From the NCBI GenBank assembly GCA_015039365.1, contig WION01000004.1, forward strand, positions 992,001-1,056,000: 64,000 nucleotides of DNA, read 5' to 3'. The stretch is from Amanita rubescens. Taxonomy: Eukaryota > Basidiomycota > Agaricomycetes > Agaricales > Amanitaceae. A program made the translations under genes and the position numbers. Below the pieces are notes generated by a model. It was not told where the DNA came from and did not search any database. It saw only the letters and a list, made by a program, of their open reading frames with translations. Of this stretch, positions 1-10,083 are shown piece after piece. Position 1 is the stretch's first letter. Each line of letters starts with the position of its first letter.

Positions 1-510
1 TGCACTAAAACCCGTGGAGAAGTTCGTGGTTCTGGCATTAAGATCCGTCGTCAGAAGGGAACTGGTAGGGCTCGGCTTGGGGATGGTCAAAGTCCCATGC
101 TCGTCGGTGGAGGTGTCGCATTCGGCCCCAAGCCTCGTGATTTTAGTACGAAATTGCCTCGGAAGGTTATACAAATGGGCATGCGGGTTGCGCTCAGTGC
201 AAAGGTCAGGGAACGTCATTTGGGTGTGACAACAAGCTTGTCTTGGCCAAATGGCAAAACGAAGCATCTAGACCAGATGATTAATGCACTTGGCCTGCGG
301 AAAACTCTCTTCATAACTGGAGACGACAGCCTATGTCCGGGACTCGAAAGGGCAATCGGAAATATTCCAAGCGTCAAGCTTATTACGGCGGAGGAACTCA
401 ATGTTTACGAATTATTGAAATGGCACAGAGTACTGCTGGATTTGAAGGCGGTGGAATATTTTGAGCGGTTACTAGGAAAGCAACCCGTTGTCCAGTTTTC
501 TAGAGCCTAA
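1..510 (+). CDS. YML6: Mitochondrial large-subunit ribosomal protein uL4m (partial, 5' end outside window)
   Basis: Reading frame 1 is open from the first base to the stop at 508-510, so the start codon and any transit peptide lie outside the window. The protein has the uL4 core: a basic stretch with RRQKGTGRARLGD, a glycine-rich VGGGVAFGPKPRDFS loop, and a C-terminal alpha/beta part with LFITGDD and the terminal ELLKWHRVLLDLKAVEYFE helix. uL4 binds 23S-type rRNA near the exit tunnel. The GPKPRD and 'VLLDLKAVEYFE' forms match mitochondrial/bacterial-type rather than cytosolic L4, so I place it in the mitoribosome. RAD51 starts 117 bp downstream on the same strand. No intron is visible in this part. 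Confidence 0.88.
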   Translation, partial: CTKTRGEVRGSGIKIRRQKGTGRARLGDGQSPMLVGGGVAFGPKPRDFSTKLPRKVIQMGMRVALSAKVRERHLGVTTSLSWPNGKTKHLDQMINALGLRKTLFITGDDSLCPGLERAIGNIPSVKLITAEELNVYELLKWHRVLLDLKAVEYFERLLGKQPVVQFSRA

Positions 511-626
511 CAAGATACCTTGGATTGGCCACTTGTATTTTACTATTACAGTAATCTCGCGCGCACGTGATCAACACGCGTCTCGCGTCCTAGATAATTG
601 CGTTGCTTCCGTTCAGAGTCATCGAC

Positions 627-1919
627 ATGTCCGATCCCTCTCAAGCTCCCCAGAATCCGGAAGACGAGCAGGGTGACGAGTTCCAATCGTCAGCCCCTTT
701 ACTTGTAAACAAACTTCAAGAAGCCGGAATCCATCCAAACGACATTAAGAAGCTCACTGAAGCTGGCTTTCACACCGTCGAGTCAGTAGCCTTCACGCCA
801 AAGAAGAATCTTGTCTCAATCAAGGGAATCTCGGACCAGAAGGCAGACAAGATACTTGCGGAAGGTAGTGTTATTCATTTGTGAAACGACTTTTTTAACT
901 CATGTGCTACTTTAGCTCAGAAGATAGTGCCTCTAGGCTTTCAGAGTGCAACTGAAGTACACGCGCGTAGGTCTGAGCTAGTGCATATAACGACTGGTTC
1001 AAAGCAACTGGATGCCCTCCTTGGAGGCAAGCAATATGCTAGCTTTTAACACGATTACTCATACAAGTAACATGTTTAGGTGGGATAGAGACTGGATCCA
1101 TCACCGAACTGTTCGGGGAATTCAGAACAGGAAAATCCCAGATATGCCATACAATCGCCGTGACCTGCCAACTTCCTGTTAGTATGGGCGGAGGGGAAGG
1201 CAAATGCCTTTACATTGATACAGAAGGCACTTTTCGCCCTGTCCGACTCCTCGCGGTAGCCGAAAGATATGGACTGAACGGAGAGGAAGTCCTTGATAAC
1301 GTAGCATATGCGAGAGCATACAATGCGGACCACCAACAATCTTTGCTTACAATGGCGAGTGCACTCATGTCGGAGTCCAGGTGAGCACATTAGATGCATC
1401 TTCATGTGCGATAATGAAGAACTTTTGCTTTCAGATTTTGTCTGCTCATCGTGGACTCGTGTACTGCCCTCTATCGAACCGATTTTAGTGGTAGAGGAGA
1501 ACTTTCAACGCGGCAGAATCACCTCGGAAGGTTTTTGCGAACATTACAACGGCTAGCTGACGAGGTACACCCAAATATGCGCCTTGAAACGTTTTTAACC
1601 CGTTGCACAACAGTATGGCATAGCAGTCGTTGTGACAAATCAGGTCATGTCAAATCCTGACGCTTCGGCTGGTCCTTACGCAGCAAATGAGAAAAAGCCG
1701 ATTGGCGGCAATATTATGGCACATGCGACTACGACCAGGTATGCATCCAGCCCTGTGGTCAATATTTCGGTGATTTAATCAGTTTAAAGGCTGCAGCTGA
1801 AGAAGGCGCGTGGTAATACGCGTTCATGCAAGATTTACGACTCTCCTTGTCTTCCGGAAATGGAGAGTCATTTTGCAATTCTTCCTGGTGGTGTTGGTGA
1901 TCCAGAAGAGGAACAATGA
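627..1919 (+). CDS. RAD51: DNA repair recombinase RAD51
   Basis: Six exons: 627-864, 916-1026, 1080-1380, 1435-1564, 1614-1738, 1790-1919, giving 344 aa, close to the usual eukaryotic Rad51 length. It forms ATP-dependent filaments on single-stranded DNA and drives strand exchange in homologous recombination. Seen: an N-terminal helix-hairpin-helix domain (about residues 20-80), Walker A GEFRTGKS (about 127-134), Walker B LLIVDS, L1/L2 loop regions, VVVTNQV, and the C-terminal [10 protein letters not shown]. The family usually has NTRVCKIYDSP; here that valine is serine. Intron 2 (1027-1079) uses a GC donor (G|GCAAGC). The upstream region has a CACGTG at 564-569. It is convergent with SER3, whose stop is 162 bp away. 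Confidence 0.96.
1027..1079 (+). other. GC-AG intron 2 of RAD51
   Basis: The only splice that keeps the Rad51 core in frame (LLGG|GIETG) leaves after GGAG at 1026, with donor GCAAGC and acceptor TTTAG at 1079. GC donors with an otherwise consensus AAG context are the known minor class of U2 introns. A GT donor that preserves the reading frame is not available nearby. Confidence 0.85.
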
Positions 1920-2081
1920 TGGACTAACACTATCATGTATTATACCACGTCCTAAGGACTTTTGCAAGATGACATATTCGTGTAACATTTTCATAGCAAT
2001 CCAGTTGAATGGTGTACGGATGGTCAGTTGAGTGCTCATCCAAACGTTTAAAGTAAGTCGGTACCCGCGGATATAAGTAAA

Positions 2082-3517
2082 TTAAACCAAGAAACGAGTC
2101 AAGATGTTTGCCTGCGTCCCACTGATGCGTTCGCGCAAACGACTCATATCCCCTGGGCTGACATCGGCAATGTCGGCCATAAGATACGCCACCTCTCCTT
2201 TGGAATCCGAATACTGCTTCTCTACGTTGTAAGGGGACAGTGCATCGTTGACCTGCTTCAGTACACCTGGCTGGTTCTTGTGTACATGGCAAACACGGAT
2301 GTGAGTCCCCTGTTCGGCGGTAATAGCGCGAAGATCAACTTCTGGAAAGTTGACGGCGCCGAGCGTAGAACCGTAGCCAAGGTATCGCGTGACGGCCTGA
2401 GCGACCTCTTCACCGATCATTCGCTGAGCCTCTTCAGTGGAGCCTCCGATGTGTGGCGTGAGGATGACGTTGGGTATGCTGCGCAGCTCAGTGGCCCACG
2501 AATTTAGTTGGTCATCGAAGGGTGCTCCGTTGGAAACTGGTTCGAAGGGGAAAACGTCTACGGCTGCGCCAGCCAGATGACCCGATTTGAGAGCGCCGAC
2601 GAGCGCGGGTACATCGACCACGCGACCACGGGCGTTGTTAATGAAATAAGCACTTTTTCTCATTTGCGCGAATTCAGCCTGGGACATCATGTTTATGGTC
2701 TCAGGGAGTTCAGGCACATGAAGAGTGACGAAATCTGATTCAGCCAGAAGGGTGGCGAGGGAATCGACTTGACGCGCTTGTCCCAAGGGCATGATATTAA
2801 TGATGTCGTGGAACAGTACGCGCATACCAAATGCCTCAGCAAGGACCGATAACTGGGAGCCAATATGCCCATAGCCGACGATGCCCAGCGTTTTTCCGCG
2901 GACCTCCCAACAGCCCTTGGATTGCTTGTTCCATATACCTGTTTTCAACTCGTACGAGCGCTCGAACAGCTGGCGCGACAGGGCGACCACCTCGGACATG
3001 ACGAGCTCCGCAACCGAGCGAGAATTGGAGAAGGGTGAATTAAATACAGGGATTCCTGCCCGAGTAGTAGCAGGCAGGTCAACTTGGTTCGTACCGATGC
3101 AAAAGCATCCGATGACCAGCAACTGTCCAAGATGTTTAGCACGTAGTCGATTTAAAAGGTTGGTTGACTGACTTTACTGGCCGCTTTGATCACTCGAGCG
3201 GTGATCTTAGTTTTGCTACGGATGCCGATGACATGATACAATCCAATTTTTTCTACGAGCTCGTCCTCAGGCATCGCTCTCGTGTAGTGGTCCACATGGA
3301 ACCCTTTTGCTCTGAAGGCTTTGACAGCATCCTGGCTAATGTTTTCAAGGATCAACATTTTTATATCTTCATTGTCGATGGGATGGAGCACTCTAGGCTG
3401 GTGACCATCATGTTCTTGACGCCGCACATTCCTGAAGTGATCATGGATGCTAGACAAGCTGGCTGGCGAGTCCGACGTCGTATTGCGGTGGGATTTAATG
3501 TTGATTGGGCTGACCAT
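2082..3517 (-). CDS. SER3: D-3-phosphoglycerate dehydrogenase (serine biosynthesis)
   Basis: Two exons on the minus strand: 3173-3517 and 2082-3122, with an intron (donor GTCAGT, branch GCTAAAC, acceptor CAG), giving 461 aa. It oxidises 3-phosphoglycerate with NAD+ as the first step of serine synthesis in the cytosol. Seen: the fungal-type IGIRSKT and GCFCIGTNQVDL, Rossmann motif GYGHIGSQ, HVPELPET, the catalytic histidine in LTPHIGGSTEEAQ, and a C-terminal ACT domain (HVHKNQPGVLKQVND, about residue 385 on) for serine feedback. The start at 3517 has a good GCCATGG context. An in-frame upstream extension to 3598 would run almost into HIS7 and has no family support. It is divergent from HIS7 across 86 bp. 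Confidence 0.94.
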
Positions 3518-3603
3518 GGCGAAGGTAAGAGGTGGAGTCTTTTTTATGACTCGACCGAATCTTATCGGAAATTTTGACCGATCAATACCTGCCAACATCC
3601 CTC
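3518..3603. promoter_or_regulatory. 86-bp divergent promoter between SER3 and HIS7
   Basis: Head-to-head start codons at 3517 (minus) and 3604 (plus) leave 86 bp for both promoters and 5' leaders. The two genes are in amino-acid biosynthesis, so co-regulation is plausible. I see no clear TGACTC-type Gcn4 site, so this is inference from spacing only. Confidence 0.5.
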
Positions 3604-5322
3604 ATGGGCTTATACCTTCTCGACTATGGCGCCGGAAACGTGCAGAGTCTTGCAAACACTTTGACCATCCTCGGTCATCGCTTTACATGGATTTCTGATC
3701 CTGCAGACTTTGAAAAGGCCACTGTCAGTCCCACATCCATAATTGCTGAGGTACTTCACGTCAGTTTATTATATCATAGTCCCTCATCTTTCCTGGAGTC
3801 GGAGCTTTTGAGACGGCCATAGGTCATCTCGCATCTCGAGGGTTTCTCGAACCGTTACGGGATTATATCCGTTCTGGAAGGCCATATTTTGGAATATGTA
3901 TTGGCATGCAAGTCCTTTTTCAATCGTCCACGGAATCACCGTCTCCGGGACTGGGAATAATACCCTCTCCTATCGAGCACTTTGATGACCAAGATAAATC
4001 AGTACCCCACATGGGTTGGAATGCAGCAGAACTACTCAATTCGAACGAAAAGGCAGATCCAGCCTATTACTATTTTGTCCACTCATACCGTGCAAAATAC
4101 GATCCAGAACAATACCCAGAAGGCAGTAAAGTGGGCATACTCGACGACTCAGTATGGACAGGAAGTATTTATCTCAACTGTGCGGAGGGGTAACGTGTTT
4201 GGAACACAGTTTCACCCTGAAAAATCTGGAGCAGCAGGACTTGCCCTCATAGACACATGGTTACGCTCCCCTGAAAGCTTGACGTCTCCCAGCGAGCCAA
4301 TCGCACGGCTACCCCAACCGAAACACCGACTTACGAAACGTATCATCGCAGTGTATGGATGTCCGCGCCAATGACGAGGGCGATCTCGTTGTGACCAAAG
4401 GGGACCAATACGATGTACGAGAAAAGGCAGCCGATCCCAGCTCTGGTGCCGTCGTAGCGAAAAACAGCTGGTGCAGTACGGAACCTGGGCAAACCCGTCG
4501 CCCTGGCAGCTCGATATTACAATGAAGGAGCAGATGAGCTGTGCTTGCTCAACATCACGTCCTTCCGCCACTCTCCACTTCAGGATCAACCCATGCTCGC
4601 CGTCGTCCGCGCCGCTGCCGAGTGCGTCTTTGTCCCGCTCACTATAGGCGGGGGGATCAAGGACACGGTGGACCCAGACGGCACGAAACGCAGTGCGTTG
4701 GAAGTGGCGGGGGCCTACTTTCCGTGCTGGCGCGGACAAAGTGAGCATCGGGTCCGAAGCGGTCTATGCCGTTGAGCGCTTGCGTCAAATCGGGAATCCG
4801 GATGGAACAAGCGCTATTGAAACGATTGCGCACGTGTATGGCAGACAGGCAGTTGTTGTGTCTATTGATCCGCGTCGTGTATACGTTGATCCGGAAACGT
4901 TTGATGGACCTTACAAGGACGAGTTAATCAGAGGAACTGCGGACGGCCCGGAGAATGAACGCGGAAAAGCTTGGTGGTATCAATGCACAGTATCAGGTGG
5001 AAGGGAGAATCGCCCGTTGTCAGCGGTACAACTGGCACGTGGTGTAGAGACGCTGGGAGCTGGCGAGATCCTCGTCAATAGCATCGACCGTGATGGGACA
5101 GGATTAGGATTCGATTTGGAGCTCATCAACCTGATAAAGAAAGCGGTTCGAATTCCTGTTGTGGCTAGCAGCGGAGCGGGTTCAAAGGAACACTTTGTGG
5201 AAGTGTTCGAGAAGACTGACGTAGAGGCTGCATTGGCTGCGGGGATTTTCCATAGAAACGAGGTCCAAATTGCCGAGGTCAGAGCAGCTCTAAGCTCAGC
5301 TAACATCAATGTTAGAATATAA
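3604..5322 (+). CDS. HIS7: Imidazole glycerol phosphate synthase HisHF, reading frame interrupted by four apparent +1 shifts
   Basis: Bifunctional glutaminase/cyclase of histidine synthesis that makes imidazole glycerol phosphate and AICAR. Exon 1 3604-3723 and exon 2 from 3780, with a 56-bp intron. Seen: the N-terminal glutamine amidotransferase with DYGAGN, FPGVGAF, the nucleophile FGICIGMQ, and HPEKSG. The C-terminal HisF barrel has [54 protein letters not shown] and VASSGAG. Every conserved block is present, but reading all of them needs four one-base skips: near 4130 (after EGSK), 4351 (after RIIA), 4470 (before GAVRNLGK) and 4721 (before RAGADKVS). No GT-AG intron fits at these points. 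It is either a consensus error cluster or a recently broken gene; a functional copy may exist elsewhere. Confidence 0.85.
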
Positions 5323-5612
5323 TATTTGCTCCTTGTATCCTACATGTTGCTTGGCACAGAAATACAGTGGCGGCGGGAATACATGCCGTATTACAATACC
5401 CTACAGGAGGCTGCAAAAGGAAAATAGAATCCAGAAGACCAAAAGGCAAGGAACAGTGATTAAAGAAAGATCACGAACAAGAATATCTCAGTCAGTCCCC
5501 GCGGAACGACTATTTACAGGTCTCGATAACGGAAAGCATGAAACTTGAAAAGGAACGAATAAGGAAAAGAGGAAGAAAAAAATTGTATACGTAAAATGTC
5601 GGTAAACGTGGA

Positions 5613-6994
5613 TTACCGGCCGCGAACCACTCTTCCGACCCTTTGCATAATACTGGTCTTTCTCCCGAGGCCTGATCCGGAAGGACCGCTGCTTTGGCTG
5701 TAGGTCATGGCAGGAGCATCGAAAGGGACACTGTCGGTAGTGGGAGGCGCTGGCAATTCTTTGTTGTTGTGGGCATCAATAAATACATATGGCTCTGGCT
5801 TTTCAAAGCCGGCATTGGGAGGTGGACTGATTTTTTGTCCAAGCCTACCCAGGAACGAGTGCTGGGGCCGGTGTGTGGGGCGAGACGGCTCGACCGGAGA
5901 GGTCGGCGACGAATGTGAGCTACTGTCCGCACCCACTGGGACGTTGGGAGCATCGCGCATTTGTCGGATACGCTGCATGAGTGACTTTGAGCGCTTAGGC
6001 CTGCCTAGCTGTGCTTCTTCAGAGAAATTGACTGGGTCAGGCACAAAGATGGGTTGGGGAGGCGGGACAGTGCGGCGTGTGGTGATGCGGGGCCTGGATG
6101 GGTGACTCGTTCCTTCATCAAGATACTCCCTGTAAACTTCCTTTGCGTCGCGACCGTCTTTCGTGCGCTTGCCAGTGCGGCCATTGTAAATGGAGCTAGA
6201 AGGCGTATCGCCTCGACCGCCACCCGCTTGGAACTCTTCAAACGGTTCTGGCTCGTGCATGCCCCAAGCCTCTGCTATGGCGTCGACTTTTTTCTTGGGC
6301 TGCTCTGGGTAGTCATTGGAAAATGCGCTGTACGCATGTGCTCCTGGATAAGCGCTATTACCGTACGTCAGTTGTTCCTCAAAGGAAGGCGACCAGGAAT
6401 TAATTGGGGCCATGTTGTGCTGCCTGTTACGGGAGGGTGCACAGGCATCGAACGGGCCGTCATGATGGAACACTAAAAAAAGGGATCAAGATCAAATGAT
6501 AAGAAAGGGGGAGAATTTTGAAACGCACTCGGGCCGACGCCAGTGTAATCGAGACGGTCAATAACATCGGCATGCTGGGAGCCCTTCTTTGCGGAACGAG
6601 ACTTTGACTGACGGGGAACATTGCCAGAGTCTTGGGAATGAGACCTGCGGGGTGGAGTACGTGAGATGCTGGTGGAGGGTGGGATTCTGAGGTGGATGAG
6701 TAATGGGGCAAGGGGCGCGTGATGAAGATGAAGAAAGACGTACACTGCAGTCTGACTACGACCTGGTCGAGTGCGGGGTGGGTCTTGATGAGAGCGAATG
6801 AGGACGGTGTCTCTAACGGCGTCAAATAGATCTGGAGAGGCAGCGTCGCGAGCTGAGTGAGGGCGAGTAGAAGATGGCATTCTAGAGGAATGCTTTGAGT
6901 GTTTATGTGATTTTGGAGGAGTTGGAGGAGGAAGAGAATCAGCGAAAGGATTTGAATGATTCTTACGGTGGTGGATTGGATGAACTGCAGCCAT
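5613..6994 (-). CDS. Pal1-like cell morphology protein
   Basis: Three exons: 6744-6994, 6529-6668 and 5613-6472 (416 aa). The first intron of 75 nt is in frame, so its retention would not break the protein. Seen: N-terminal NPFADSLPPPTPPK, a basic KKGSQHADVIDRLDYTGVGP segment at the end of exon 2, the FHHDGPFDACAPSRNR block in exon 3, DAIAEAWGMHEPEPFEEF, then a proline/serine-rich tail. This arrangement resembles fungal Pal1 proteins, which sit at cell tips or endocytic sites and help set cell shape. The family call rests on remembered motifs. The tail is low complexity and carries a basic C-terminus (MQRVGRVVRGR). It is divergent from the desaturase by 63 bp. Confidence 0.7.
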
Positions 6995-7057
6995 TGTGTT
7001 ACTGATTCACACGAGCTGACTTGTCATAAATCGCTCTAAATAGGAGTTCCGCAAGAC
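6995..7057. promoter_or_regulatory. 63-bp divergent promoter (Pal1-like / desaturase)
   Basis: The start codons of the minus-strand Pal1-like gene (6994) and plus-strand desaturase (7058) are separated by 63 bp, the tightest head-to-head pair in the window. No clear TATA box or known site is visible. Confidence 0.4.
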
Positions 7058-8837
7058 ATGCCCTGTTGGTCCCGCGCCGACGTAGCTGCCCGCATTCTTG
7101 CCGGTGACTTCCTCATCATTTATAGTGGTCATCTCCTCCGTATCCCTGACTCTTGGCTCGACGCTCATCCAGGTGGAAAACTAGCTATTCTCCACTTTGT
7201 TGGCAGGGATGCAACAGATGAGATACAAGCATACCATCTAGACGATACCCTCACGCTCATTCCCCGCTATTCGATCGGTCCCGTAGACATACCCCCCTCG
7301 GGCTGGGACCCCCTTCTACCCCCACTCATGTCTGGCTGGGTTCGGAGCTTTGGCCCGGATGGCAACCGAACCTGGTTCAATGAGGCCCAGGCCGTTCGCC
7401 CAGCCTCTCACGTCCTCCTCGTTGAGAAAGACAAGTTCCAACATACCCACCACGAGCCTACCTTCGACGCGATACAGCCGCCTCCCACGGCCCTCTCCCT
7501 TGACATTCAAACGGCCCACTCAAAGGCCTATCGCCAGCTGCATAAACGCATCATAGATGCCGGTCTTTACAAAACACCGTACCTCACGGGTTATGGTCCG
7601 GAAATATTCCGCTACGTACTTCTCGGCTCTCTGTCAACCTATGCGTATGCGAATAGCTGGTTCATGACCTCTGCTGTCTTTCTCGGTCTCATGTGGCACC
7701 AGCTAGTTTTTAGTGCCCATGACCTTGGCCACATGGGCGTCACCCATAATTGGGCTATAGATCGCCTCCTGGCCATTCTCATTGCTGATTTTATTGGAGG
7801 ACTCAGTATTGGTTGGTGGGTCGACGTGAGTTGCTCTTTTTCATCACGTCGTAAGCTTGAGCTCACGTTGAATAGAACCACAACGTCCATCATCGTGCGT
7901 CTCTTTTTTTCCCTCCCGAAGCGTCTTCTAACCTCCTTCATAGTGGTTACCAATCATCCCTCTCAGTATGTGATCACTCTTCCCTAATCCATTTTCTGAT
8001 CCTCCATTTTAGTGATCCTGACATTGAGCATTTACCCTTTTTTGCGATATCCCCCGCCTTTATGTCGTCTCTCTGGTCTTCGTACTACAAACACGTCATG
8101 CACTTTGATCGCTTTGCGGAATACGTTATAGCCATGCAACATAAACTATTTTATATTGTCATGCTACTTGGCCGTTTCAATCTTTACAGACGATCCTACG
8201 AATTTTTGTTTAACAAGGCATGGGATACAAAGCGTGCCAGAGGTGGCAGATGGGCATGGTGCCTCGAGGTCGCAGGAGTGATCTTCTTCTGGACCTGGTT
8301 TGGCAGGGTACTTTACGGTTGCGGCAACTGGCAGACAGCCTTGGCTTACTTGCTCGTGAGCCACGCTGTCACAAGCCCCTTACATGTCCAGGTAAGCTTC
8401 TTTCATCATCGTTAGGGGCATCTAGTGATTCTCATTTATAGATCGTCCTATCCCATTTTTCCATGTCAACTGCTGACTTGGGCCCTGTCGAGTCATTTCC
8501 GCACAGGCAGCTCAGAACCACCTCAGATGTCATTTGTCATCCATCTCTCAGTTTCCTCCACGGAGGTTTACACCTTCAGGTCACGCATCATTTGTTCCCT
8601 CGTCTCCCTAGGCATAATCTGTCGCGGGCAAGCTTGCTTGTCAAAGAATTTGCCCGTGAACAAGGCTTAACTTATGCCGAGTTTGGCTTCGTGAACGGGA
8701 ATAAAGAGGTGTTGGGGGTTCTTCAAGATGTAGCGGAGCAGGTCAAGCTTCTGGGCAAGGTCGCCGCGTCAGAGGCTCAGGAAGCCATAGAAAAGAGACT
8801 GGCTCTTTCAGGAAATGCTTGGAAAGACGATCATTGA
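7058..8837 (+). CDS. Cytochrome b5-fused fatty acid/sphingolipid desaturase (delta-8 type)
   Basis: Membrane front-end desaturase, probably inserting the delta-8 double bond into sphingolipid long-chain bases in the ER. Exons: 7058-7825, 7876-7894, 7944-7965, 8014-8391, 8442-8837. Seen: an N-terminal cytochrome b5 domain with the heme motif HPGG (about residue 38), histidine box 1 HDLGH, box 2 HNVHH assembled across the 19-nt and 22-nt micro-exons, and box 3 QVTHH, plus several hydrophobic spans. The frame breaks once: after EHLPF the run of five T at 8039-8043 is one base short of what FAISPAFM needs. Delta-8 versus another front-end specificity is inferred from overall resemblance. A partial duplicate of the 3' end follows the stop. 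Confidence 0.85.
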
Positions 8838-8881
8838 GGTCGCCGCATCAGAGGCTCAGGAAGTCGTCTGGCTCTTTCAGA
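8759..8881 (+). repeat. Imperfect tandem duplication of the desaturase 3' end
   Basis: Bases 8759-8812, coding for the C-terminal VAASEAQEA region, are repeated at 8838-8881 immediately after the stop codon. The second copy has scattered substitutions and lacks about 10 bases in the middle. It begins directly after TGA. Confidence 0.85.
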
Positions 8882-9076
8882 AAAACTATCGGACCTTTTC
8901 ACTCCTTAAAAATAGAGTTGCTTATTAGTTATATAACAGCCTTAATTGCTGCATAGACAACCCAAAGAATCTTAAATGCATTGCATATAGCATGGAGCAT
9001 AGTACAGGGCAGCTCGTACGTTGCGCCAACATTTTGCAAAAGTAAATGATTGTAACGAGGTAGGTATGATGCACTT

Positions 9077-9851
9077 TTACTTTTTCTTCGATGCCTCTTC
9101 CTCCTCCCGCTAAACAACACATCAGAAACAAAGGAGATGCGGAAAGTGCATGCACTGACCTTGGCTGCCCGAACCTTGCGAGCACCTTCGTGCCTCTGGT
9201 GGGCACGAGCAGTGCGGAGAGTCTTGTAGGCGTCGAATGCACGCTCTTCGTCGGTAATTTTTCTGGGAGCCTCTGCGGGATATGCCTCAGGCAGAGACAG
9301 GGTTGCGCGAGTCGTGGCAGCTTTGAGCTCTTCGGGCTGTTCCCAATTAAGCATATAGGTGGAAATACGTTCAGCAGCACTTACCGATGAGTCGCCCTTC
9401 TTTGGCTTGCCAGCCTTGCGGGGGAATACAATCAGTCGCGTCTTGTATTCTTTGAGTCGTTCAACATTCAGCTTCTTGCCCTCCTCACTGATATTTCTCC
9501 TCCTGTGATCAACAATGATACCGACACCCCTGGCTTCTTTTCTACCAATACCTGCCTCCTTGAGTTCAGCGAGCGTAAAGCCACGGCCTTCACGGAGTTT
9601 GCGGTTGTAACGGATAGTTTGGCCACGGACAGCCGGGCGTAGGAGGTTGAGAGGGCGGACACCGAGGCGGGCAGCCTTTTCCTTGCGGGCCTTGCGTCTG
9701 CGCAGTTTGCGTCCGGGTTGGTCAAACCAGGTGCGAACGCGGCGTTGCCAATCCTTGTGGAAGTGGCCGACGGGGAGGGCTAAATGCAGTTCAAGTTAAG
9801 CTGGCAAGTTTCGACCTGAGCGAACTGACCGTTATTGTGTCGGAAACCCAT
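9077..9851 (-). CDS. RPL13: 60S ribosomal protein eL13
   Basis: Four exons: 9830-9851, 9385-9779, 9160-9336 and 9077-9109 (208 aa, normal length). Cytosolic large-subunit protein. Seen: MGFRHNN encoded mostly in the tiny first exon, LPVGHFHKDWQRRVRTWFDQPGRK, RPLNLLRPAVRGQTIRYN, a conserved DHRRRN with SEEGKKLNVERLKEYK, and a lysine-rich C-terminus. The first intron comes 22 nt after the ATG, a common place in fungal ribosomal protein genes. Confidence 0.95.
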
Positions 9852-10083
9852 AGTTTAGTCTATATAGTGCTCGTGAGCATACATTCGACATGCTAGACAG
9901 CGATAAAGCCTACCTTGATGTCTTGAGGTCGTCGAGGCCGTTGCCAGTGGTACCAATAGGGAAGAGTGGGTGGCTTGCTAAACTGTATAGCGCTTTTCGG
10001 AGATTGCCGTGACCCTAACCCCAGGATTCTACAAAAGCAGATGATGATGTCATTTCTCGCTTGTTCGCCGCCATCGCTGGAAG

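Noticed and set aside
3518..3598. Longer SER3 N-terminus starting at 3598
   Set aside because: It is in frame but reaches within 6 bp of the HIS7 start, has no family resemblance, and the ATG at 3517 has a better context.
4120..4730. Introns to explain the HIS7 frame changes
   Set aside because: No GT-AG pairs of credible length exist at the shift points, and conserved protein continues on both sides without room for removed sequence.
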